This document shows, one piece after another, positions 17,409 to 24,274 of a DNA stretch of 64,000 nucleotides. The notes below the pieces were generated by a model that had not been told where the DNA came from, did no database searches, and saw only the letters and a list, made by a program, of their open reading frames with translations. The stretch's first letter is position 1, and each line of letters begins with the position of its first letter. The DNA is taken from positions 1 through 64,000 of the forward strand of contig JAQUWU010000027.1 in assembly GCA_028692715.1 (NCBI GenBank). Direction: 5' to 3'. The translations under genes and the position numbers were made by a program. This DNA is from Paludibacter sp. Lineage in GTDB: Bacteria > Bacteroidota > Bacteroidia > Bacteroidales > Paludibacteraceae.

Positions 17409-18596
17409 TTACTCCATTATCTTATCAATCTGATAGATTTTATTCAAATCTTTTGGGTCAAAATAATAAAAATAAAGGTCAGTGATTTCTGACTGCAAAC
17501 TACATATATTATTTATGTATGATGCATAATCAAAATCCTTGAGGGGTAAAAATCCAACTTTATTCACATGATAAGTATTGGAGAATTGCACCAAATCCTC
17601 GGATTGCATAAAATTATATTCTTCTACTGAATCCCAAGCTGATATATCTTCTGCGGATACACGTTTTCTATAAACACCCCGGAAATCAAGTGCATTGATA
17701 ATAGATCCGTTAAACTGACTATACATGAACAGATTGCGGTAATAGAGGAGCATGATATCCAATTCGTTTTTCATGCTGAATATATTACCCTTTATGAAAT
17801 GTAGTGTAATATCTCCCTTTTTAATGGTGAGTTCGGGATAATGAACCTTGTTATTAAATAAAGTAATATCAATTTCCTTTGAACTCCAGGGATAGGTAGT
17901 CAGGTTGGGAAGGTCAATTTCGTAACCTAATCCTTGTAAATCATTTGATGTGATTTGCTTTTTTGTTTCGTATTGAAAGCAGTGTAAATAATCACGTGCA
18001 GGTTTATATTGTCCATTGGATTTCTGATACAAATACGAACCAATAAAAATAAATCCTTCTTTATTACACATTGGTTCAAATAATGATTGAACTAAAACTG
18101 CATTCGTTGAGAAATAACCATTCCCCAAATTGATTCCGCAATTTATATCAATTAAGATATCAATCTTCACATTACACCTGTCAAGGATTCTTGAACTCCT
18201 CACCACTTCGGAAGGTATAGTGAAAATACGGAACGTATCATTTACTATTATACAATTATATTCGCTAATACGGTAATCAATAAGAATAAGGTTGTTTATA
18301 CCTTTTATATTTGAATACCGATTTAATAACCCTTCGACAGAATCATTTCCTGCTGCAAGATAAACAGCAGTTTTTATTTGATCTCCCCTGAATAAGTCAC
18401 GATTCAGTTTCAATATATTCGACATGAAATTGCGGTCAGAGTTATGAATATAATTATTGATCACCCCATGGTCATGGTCAATACCATTTTGGTCGTAATG
18501 CTTGTTTGCAGGAGCGTTTAAAGCAGTACGTTTAAATAAGTGAAGGATAGCTTTTCTGAAGAAATTTGTGGTTGATTGAATTAACTTGTTTTTCAT
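17409..18596 (-). CDS. Rossmann/methyltransferase-like hypothetical protein
   Basis: 395 residues from the ATG at 18596 (MKNKLIQSTTNFF). An upstream ATG at 18635 would add 13 cysteine-rich residues and is less likely. TAVYLAAGNDSVEGLL (motif-I-like), LILIDYR and DILIDINCG resemble the alternating strands of a SAM-dependent methyltransferase fold, but no catalytic motif is convincing. It is the first gene of the five-gene minus-strand operon, divergent from the XRE regulator gene and probably controlled through the shared intergenic region. Confidence 0.55.
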   Translation of the reverse strand: MKNKLIQSTTNFFRKAILHLFKRTALNAPANKHYDQNGIDHDHGVINNYIHNSDRNFMSNILKLNRDLFRGDQIKTAVYLAAGNDSVEGLLNRYSNIKGINNLILIDYRISEYNCIIVNDTFRIFTIPSEVVRSSRILDRCNVKIDILIDINCGINLGNGYFSTNAVLVQSLFEPMCNKEGFIFIGSYLYQKSNGQYKPARDYLHCFQYETKKQITSNDLQGLGYEIDLPNLTTYPWSSKEIDITLFNNKVHYPELTIKKGDITLHFIKGNIFSMKNELDIMLLYYRNLFMYSQFNGSIINALDFRGVYRKRVSAEDISAWDSVEEYNFMQSEDLVQFSNTYHVNKVGFLPLKDFDYASYINNICSLQSEITDLYFYYFDPKDLNKIYQIDKIME

Positions 18597-18679
18597 ATGA
18601 AGACAAATATACAACTCTAAACACCCCTTTTGCAAATATTATTTCAATTTATCATCATGATAATGAAAGATTTAGATCT

Positions 18680-18712
18680 TTCTCACATTTGTGAGTGAAT
18701 TCTCACAAAAAT
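18680..18712. promoter_or_regulatory. Inverted-repeat operator in the divergent intergenic region
   Basis: CTCACA-TT-TGTGAG (18682-18695) is a perfect dyad, and a third half-site TTCTCACAAA follows. It lies between the divergent Rossmann-like and XRE-regulator genes. This is the expected binding pattern for the regulator at 18788, controlling itself and the ATPase operon. Confidence 0.55.
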
Positions 18713-18787
18713 TTCTGACAAAATCACGATTTCTGTCAATTTTGGACTTTCATTATTTAATATATAATAGTAAAAAAACTATTAAAT

Positions 18788-19105
18788 ATGGAACTATTCA
18801 GGATAGATGAAATTTTGAGAGAATTAAATATGAGTAAGGAGCAGTTAGCTCAGGAAATTGGGTTGAGTAGAACAAATATATATAACTACCTCAGTAATAC
18901 CAATACTACGATTACTGTCTTAAATAAAATAGCAAAACAAGTAGGATTACCTGTTTCAGAACTATTTAAAAAGGAAGATGCTACAATTACAGGGTATGTG
19001 GAGTTTAATAATTTCATATATAAAATATGCTCTCCTGCTGATTTTGAATTGGTGATAGAAGATTTTAAAGATTTCTTCTCAAAAAATAATCAGGAAAAAC
19101 TATGA
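18788..19105 (+). CDS. XRE-family transcriptional regulator
   Basis: 105 residues with an N-terminal lambda-repressor-type helix-turn-helix (LNMSKEQLAQEIGLSRTNIY, then NTTITVLNKIAKQVGLPVSELF) and a short C-terminal extension that may be a sensing or dimerisation element. It heads a three-gene plus-strand operon; its stop overlaps the next start by 4 bp. The CTCACA dyad about 95 bp upstream is a plausible operator. Confidence 0.85.
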   Translation: MELFRIDEILRELNMSKEQLAQEIGLSRTNIYNYLSNTNTTITVLNKIAKQVGLPVSELFKKEDATITGYVEFNNFIYKICSPADFELVIEDFKDFFSKNNQEKL

Positions 19106-19383
19106 AATACTCAGAATGGAATGTAAGGGATTTGGACGGTTGCTGCATCTTCTCGATAAGTAATTACAATGAAGATGAATTATTTGATTATTTATACACC
19201 ATACAACAATATATCCTTCAACTAGAATTGAGTGATTACTCCGTCTTATCATATTCAATAATCGAATATCATGAATGCGTAGATAAGGATATGGATATCA
19301 TTACTGATTTTCCGTACAGTATTTTTAAAGAACTGAATCCTGATTTTTGTGGAATGATAGAAATCAGACCTGATATAAAATAA
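19102..19383 (+). CDS. Hypothetical protein in the XRE operon
   Basis: A 93-residue acidic protein without recognised domains. It overlaps the regulator gene by 4 bp (ATGA), indicating translational coupling and a function linked to the regulator. Confidence 0.6.
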   Translation: MKYSEWNVRDLDGCCIFSISNYNEDELFDYLYTIQQYILQLELSDYSVLSYSIIEYHECVDKDMDIITDFPYSIFKELNPDFCGMIEIRPDIK

Positions 19384-19394
19384 CATAAAATACT

Positions 19395-19631
19395 ATGCTA
19401 TATAATATATTGTATACTTATGAAGATACCAAAGACGGAAAACTGATATTAAGGTGTAAAATCCCGGATAATGTATTTGCATATATCGATGTATTGAATC
19501 GGTATTTATCACAATTCGGAAGGTATAGAGTGGATTGTTTCTGGTTAGCTAATAGTAAAGAGTTAGCTTTTGATTTCAAAACCACATTAGCATATGAGAA
19601 GTATGTAGAGAAATCCCAACCTACAATCTGA
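19395..19631 (+). CDS. Hypothetical protein in the XRE operon
   Basis: 78 residues, 11 bp after the previous gene, with no recognised domains. It is the last gene of the operon, directly followed by a hairpin terminator. Confidence 0.55.
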   Translation: MLYNILYTYEDTKDGKLILRCKIPDNVFAYIDVLNRYLSQFGRYRVDCFWLANSKELAFDFKTTLAYEKYVEKSQPTI

Positions 19632-19643
19632 AAGTTGGGATTT
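19611..19643 (+). terminator. Terminator after the XRE operon
   Basis: AAATCCCAAC (19611-19620) pairs perfectly with GTTGGGATTT (19634-19643). The stem includes the last codons of the 78-residue gene and is followed by an AT-rich stretch. Confidence 0.7.
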
Positions 19644-19664
19644 CAAATTTCACAATTCGATTTA

Positions 19665-20111
19665 TTAAATAGCTATACGACAACGTTTTTTGTGTATGTT
19701 ATGTTTCAACCTTGTTATTTTCCTTATACGACTTAATACTACGGAATTATTGTATTCCTTATCCAATCTATCTTTATCGAAATATTGGTCGTTTGAATAA
19801 GCATTGATTATTGAATGATAGATATTATCTGTAATTTGAAACCCATCCCAGATAATTTTTTCGGAATACAATCCATATTGGGTATATGATCCCATCACAT
19901 CCCTCCTAATTTCATCGTTGCAATTCAATTCCAAACCTAATTCCAATAAAAAATCAGATAGTTGATAATTTCTGCTTTGAATCGACCATAGATATAGATT
20001 TCCCCATGCCTCTGGAAAATCGTCAACATGCTCTTCGAAATAGATTAAATCGCTTTCATTCACAACCCTTTTGCGGGTAATTTCTAATAAATTTTGTAGT
20101 ACTTTTTTCAT
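19665..20111 (-). CDS. Hypothetical helical protein
   Basis: 148 residues from the ATG at 20111 (MKKVLQNLLEITRK). An upstream frame to 20180 adds an improbable Ile/Asn-rich leader. The helical repeat-like stretch SIQSRNYQLSDFLLELGLEL resembles an ankyrin-type repeat. It shares that style with the 22910-23338 gene (FEAKEYTKVNYYLDKGFDI), suggesting related proteins. It lies downstream of the polymerase-like gene on the same strand, 231 bp away. Confidence 0.55.
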   Translation of the reverse strand: MKKVLQNLLEITRKRVVNESDLIYFEEHVDDFPEAWGNLYLWSIQSRNYQLSDFLLELGLELNCNDEIRRDVMGSYTQYGLYSEKIIWDGFQITDNIYHSIINAYSNDQYFDKDRLDKEYNNSVVLSRIRKITRLKHNIHKKRCRIAI

Positions 20112-20341
20112 AATCAAATTATTTTGAGAATTAATAATGATTATTATATCCCGGAAGTTGAAAAAAGTTGATGATTGCATTAAAATATTTTTATATAACA
20201 GTAAAATAATCTCACCAGAAACGTATTTAATTCTCCTCTAATGAGATTTAATTCGAAAATTAACTATTTCTATTGAATGAAAAGATAGCTCCTTAAAACG
20301 AGTTTATTAACTATTCTAAGACATATCTTCAAATAAAGGAG

Positions 20342-21718
20342 CTAAAACCAGTCTTCTTCCTCAATGTCATCCTCAAAATCAAAGTCGATGCAATGATTTA
20401 AATTTCTTTCTGTCGGATTATAATAGTCCTCTTCTTCATAAATTTCAACACCATTTAATACTGTAGAATCGAAATTGAATTTTTCAATATTATCAGGTAG
20501 GTTATTTAGAAGAGAATCCATATGCGTGTTCCAGATCATTTCTGATACCTTTTTGTATGAAAATGGAATGGAAATTGCGTCATGACATGTTAAAATCTTT
20601 GTTTGAGGATACTGAGTATACAAATCCCTAACAATTTCAAATATAAATTCGGACTCAATTTTAGATAGCTTATAATACAGCTGTTCATTATTTGATTTCA
20701 CCTCTTCAATTATTTCAAATACACATGGGTATTTTAATTGGAATTGCTCCCGAATAAAAGAGTTCGAATACCCTTCAATAAAAGGTGTTCTGCATGAATC
20801 ACCGTTTATAAAAATCTGAAATAACTTTTTCACAACCTCTTTTGTAAATACCCTGTGAGTTATTTCATTTCCATTTCCATCTGTTCTCACCTTCTTTGCA
20901 TCACAGTCTTTTGTCTGATTTAATATCTTAGTCAAGTCACTGTAAAAGGATTTTTGTTTGATTGATGTACAATACTCCCTAAAATCATAGTCATTCACAA
21001 TCTCCGGTCTTACTTTGATACAATAAACTGCAAGCATGATCGCAAAGGATGAACTGATGTCAAATTCTACAATTGGTTCATTATTCAATCTCACATTCGA
21101 TAGTCTGTAATGGGAAGATAGAAAAGTGAAATTCGTATATAACCGGTTAGATTTCCAATTGAAAAAGAGGTGTTCACCCCCTGATTTAAATTTAAATAGT
21201 TGAATGACATTATAGAAATACTTCTTAGTATCAACATATGCACTATTTTCAATCCTGACTTTATCAATATTGGATGTATCTATTTCCACAGATTGAAAAT
21301 CAGATTTTAGTCGTTGAATTATTCTATAATCAATTAATGCTTGGTCTTCAAGTGGGATTTCTTTATAATCAGTATTTGTTTCAGATGGGTTATTTAATTC
21401 GACTTCGGTGATTTGCAGGTTTCGAATAAACTGATAGCAAAACCGATAACTATAACAAATATGATTGGATACAGAATAAGGTTTCCTTTCGATTACACCA
21501 CTTTTTATTAAATATGCAATGTAAATCCAGTAATTGTCATATAACTTCTTTAAAGTAAAAGCAGGTATCTCGACATATCCATTCAGCACTTCCTCTGAAT
21601 AAATAATTCTATCTACTATAAATGACAGTATTAAATCAATATAAGTGGGTTTTATTTTATAATCCTTCCCCTTTATAGAGAAAACTGTTGCTTTGAAATT
21701 AAACTTCAATATATTCAT
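20342..21718 (-). CDS. Predicted palm-polymerase-like protein
   Basis: The 458-residue protein has three motifs in the order seen in family A/T7-type polymerases. RLYTNFTFLS leads into VEFDISSSFAIML (Asp220, motif A position). KEVVKKLFQIFING (Lys-Asn-Gly, 293-306) sits at the motif B position. ILTCHDAISIPF (His379-Asp380) sits at the motif C position, as in VHDE or HDS of family A and T7 RNA polymerases. The N-terminal 200 residues are unassigned, and the extreme C-terminus is an acidic tail (DFEDDIEEEDWF). I infer a nucleotide polymerase or primase of an integrated mobile element. Homology is inferred from motif order only. About 35 bp upstream begins a three-copy direct repeat. Confidence 0.5.
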   Translation of the reverse strand: MNILKFNFKATVFSIKGKDYKIKPTYIDLILSFIVDRIIYSEEVLNGYVEIPAFTLKKLYDNYWIYIAYLIKSGVIERKPYSVSNHICYSYRFCYQFIRNLQITEVELNNPSETNTDYKEIPLEDQALIDYRIIQRLKSDFQSVEIDTSNIDKVRIENSAYVDTKKYFYNVIQLFKFKSGGEHLFFNWKSNRLYTNFTFLSSHYRLSNVRLNNEPIVEFDISSSFAIMLAVYCIKVRPEIVNDYDFREYCTSIKQKSFYSDLTKILNQTKDCDAKKVRTDGNGNEITHRVFTKEVVKKLFQIFINGDSCRTPFIEGYSNSFIREQFQLKYPCVFEIIEEVKSNNEQLYYKLSKIESEFIFEIVRDLYTQYPQTKILTCHDAISIPFSYKKVSEMIWNTHMDSLLNNLPDNIEKFNFDSTVLNGVEIYEEEDYYNPTERNLNHCIDFDFEDDIEEEDWF

Positions 21719-21754
21719 TCTTCTTTATTCTTTTCATTTATATATCCCAAAACA

Positions 21755-22060
21755 CAGAAGAAGTTTATTTATTTTAAAATTGGTATATCATATATATGTT
21801 GCGTCGTTTTTGTATTTGGTTGTTTATTAGACATATAAGTATATCATTAGGTGTAATTAATTTAAACACAGAAGAAGTTTTATTATTTATTATTATACTA
21901 TATCATATATATGTTGCGTCGTTTTTGTATTTGATTGTATGTTAAATATATAAGTGGGTTGTTGTGTGTGTTTGGTTAAAAATTCAGAAGAAGTTTATTT
22001 TTTATTATTATGCTATATCATATATATGTTGCGGCATTTTCCTTTGCTTTCTTTCTGATT
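21755..22060. repeat. Three direct repeats of about 115-bp period
   Basis: Units start with CAGAAGAAGTTT at 21755, 21869 and 21985 (periods 114 and 116). Each continues through an AT-rich spacer into TATATCATATATATGTTGCG, which includes the palindrome CATATATATG. The first two units go on with TCGTTTTTGTATTTG and the third diverges. They fill the gap between the polymerase-like gene and the gene at 22259. There is no open frame. They could be replication iterons, a multi-site operator or a structured RNA template. Confidence 0.8.
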
Positions 22061-22094
22061 TATTTAAGTAATTAGTTATGTGATATATAAGTTC

Positions 22095-22121
22095 TATATA
22101 TATATATATATATATATATAT
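22095..22121. repeat. (TA)n tract
   Basis: Some 27 bp of alternating T and A lie just right of the three direct repeats. With the iteron-like units this resembles a DNA-unwinding element, or it may simply be slippage-prone sequence. Confidence 0.7.
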
Positions 22122-22258
22122 TCAGATCTACTATTTAATAAAGAGAGTATTGTCAATCCTTATTTCTCATGTTTTTTGATCAATATTTCAAAATAAAATT
22201 GATTACATAATCAACTTTTACCTCAACATGAACTATAATATTAAAAAAGAATAATATT

Positions 22259-22756
22259 ATGAACACTAAAACAAGAATGACTATTAAGAAAGAGCTTAAA
22301 GCTATAGCGCAATCAGGATGCAAAATAGATAATGTCGTTTTCGATTATTTTATGAGCAATTTCGATAAAGCAGGTTTTAATGACAGGGAAATCGTTTATT
22401 TAATTTGTGATCTATTATGCGAATACAACTTTGAAGACCAAGACCTGGAACTATCTATTGTAAATTATTTGTTAAAAAATGCTTCAATGAAAAATCATAG
22501 AAAACTCAGTCTGTTATTGTATAATTCAGTAATACATAGAGTTACCCCTGTGTTTGATCTTTTTCTAAAAAATAATGTGATTATTCTACCCGAATATATT
22601 GACTTTATTGACTTTTTCTTAAAGGATATTGAGTTAAATAATGATTATGAGGTTGAAGATATAAATGAATATTACAGAAAGAGCAATATTCTAAAGTTAT
22701 ACTTGAGAAAACAACAGATTGAAAAAATTAGAAATAGAAATAAGATACAAATTTAG
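22259..22756 (+). CDS. Hypothetical helical protein
   Basis: A 165-residue, charged, helix-rich protein (KKELKAIAQSG ... FDYFMSNFDKAGF) with no recognised domain. It is divergent from the polymerase-like gene across the repeat region and may share regulation. A bidirectional terminator follows. Confidence 0.6.
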   Translation: MNTKTRMTIKKELKAIAQSGCKIDNVVFDYFMSNFDKAGFNDREIVYLICDLLCEYNFEDQDLELSIVNYLLKNASMKNHRKLSLLLYNSVIHRVTPVFDLFLKNNVIILPEYIDFIDFFLKDIELNNDYEVEDINEYYRKSNILKLYLRKQQIEKIRNRNKIQI

Positions 22757-22807
22757 TCCATGATATCAGTCTAATTCCATTTAATTGAGTGTACTTCCTT
22801 ATTGGAA

Positions 22808-22852
22808 ACTAAAAACCCCAAGATTCTGGTTGAATTTTGGGGTTTCAGTTTT
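22808..22852. terminator. Bidirectional terminator between convergent genes
   Basis: AAACCCCAA (22812-22820) pairs with TTGGGGTTT (22837-22845), with A-rich and T-rich flanks on both sides. It lies between the convergent genes ending at 22756 and 22910. Confidence 0.75.
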
Positions 22853-22909
22853 AATCGCAAGTAATTAATGATTCGTTTTAATCCCGAATTCTTGCTTAAT
22901 ACTAATAAT

Positions 22910-23338
22910 CTAGGTTGTCCTTTCATAGAGTGTTATATAATCCATCACGTCACTATATTCTTCATCAGTCAGAAACTTCAACAACCAGGGTTGATGTACG
23001 CTGATATCAAATCCTTTATCCAGATAGTAATTGACTTTGGTGTATTCTTTTGCTTCAAAATATGTCATGAAGCAACTTAACATGGATTCGCTTTCAAACT
23101 CACTTTCAATATCAACGTTCTGAATGACACAGTTTTCAAAGAATCTGTCCGCTAATAAATAATATTCGTTATCAACCAAAAAATCCAACACTACATAATA
23201 TACTTCGGAGTCAATCCGGTTCATTTGAGTGTCAAACATTTCTAATAATTGATCATTGTTTGGAGACTTCATGAGGTTGTGTATTGAATTATATACAAAT
23301 TCTATGTCATCCCACTTGTACTTAATTTTTCTTTTCAT
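22910..23338 (-). CDS. Hypothetical protein, ankyrin-like helical pairs
   Basis: 142 residues. Repeated units of the type DFLVDNEYYLLADRFFENC and FEAKEYTKVNYYLDKGFDI resemble ankyrin- or TPR-like helical pairs. No canonical profile is evident by eye. Convergent with the 22259 gene. Confidence 0.55.
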   Translation of the reverse strand: MKRKIKYKWDDIEFVYNSIHNLMKSPNNDQLLEMFDTQMNRIDSEVYYVVLDFLVDNEYYLLADRFFENCVIQNVDIESEFESESMLSCFMTYFEAKEYTKVNYYLDKGFDISVHQPWLLKFLTDEEYSDVMDYITLYERTT

Positions 23339-24274
23339 AATCCTTTCTTTTAATTTTTATCTTCCACAATCGGAAGTAAAATATTATAGAGTAAGAAAAT
23401 GAAAAAGTTGACAGGTAGAATGAAATTAAATATAAGATAGTACATTACATTCACTAGAAACTTATTTAATCTCGCATGATTCAATTCTATTTGACAGATG
23501 ATTTATCGTGTGATTTTGAAATTAACATTTTTGTTACGAGCATGTTTAATGTTAAACGAGGTGTCCTGGAAGAATGAAACCTACATCGAAATTTAATCAA
23601 TCAAATTGTTTTAGTTGATTATTTAGATGATTTATTGAATTAAAGAAATTCAACGTTTCAAGAATTGGAAGAGGAAATACTAACTAAAGAAGTATAATTT
23701 GAAATCACAACTTTCTAATTGAAAGTTGTGATTTCAAATTATTATGACCTAATAATCCTTAAAATTCAACAGTAAACATTATGTTCCTTAGAAAATATGT
23801 TGTTTTAACTAAATATAAACTGATTTAAGTTGATTGTAAAATAGAATGTCAATTGAAATACCTTTTAATAAAAAAGTAGTTAGCCAAAATGAGAAATCTT
23901 TTCATCGATTTTTTATAATCTACAAATTACAAAGGCACTTATCTAGTTATCATAGTTTTTTTAATTAGTTGCATCGTTTAAAGCACGCAAGTTTGTTAAT
24001 TTAAGGTTGAAGCAAGAAGTTTTTTTTAGGTATGAAAGTTTAATTACACTTCTATATTCTTATGTTTTTTAGATTCAATTTTATTCCATTTTATGTTCCA
24101 CTCTAGTAACGTCAGCTTTCTCAATTGTTTTTTTAATCATAAATCATTATTTTTTGATAAGACCTTAAGTGGCTATCGTATTAAGTAGTTCTACTGTATT
24201 TCTTTAATAGTAGAACAGTTTGTGGGATATAAAAAAATATGTTCAATTGTATTGGTAAAAATTTGATTTTATAA
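23339..24274. other. Gene-free stretch with a perfect hairpin
   Basis: 936 bp with no intact gene. One plus-strand frame around 23590-23695 (VDYLDDLLN, then a stop, then NSTFQELEEEILTKEV) could be a decayed C-terminus that would use the hairpin at 23696-23740 as its terminator, but this is weak. The rest is AT-rich, without RNA-gene features. It probably marks the border between the AT-rich island and the glycan locus. Confidence 0.5.
23696..23740 (+). terminator. Perfect 20-bp-stem hairpin
   Basis: A stem of 20 perfect base pairs with a five-base TAATT loop, centred on GAAATCACAACTTTC and its complement. There is no intact gene on either side within 350 bp. It may be the terminator of a decayed gene or a structured element in its own right. 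Confidence 0.6.

Noticed and set aside
21755-22060. CRISPR array
   Set aside because: Three units of about 115 bp whose spacers are similar AT-rich sequence, and no cas genes; not CRISPR-like.
23590-23695. Decayed plus-strand C-terminus before the 20-bp hairpin
   Set aside because: Only about 35 codons with an internal stop and no recognisable family; too weak to call a pseudogene.
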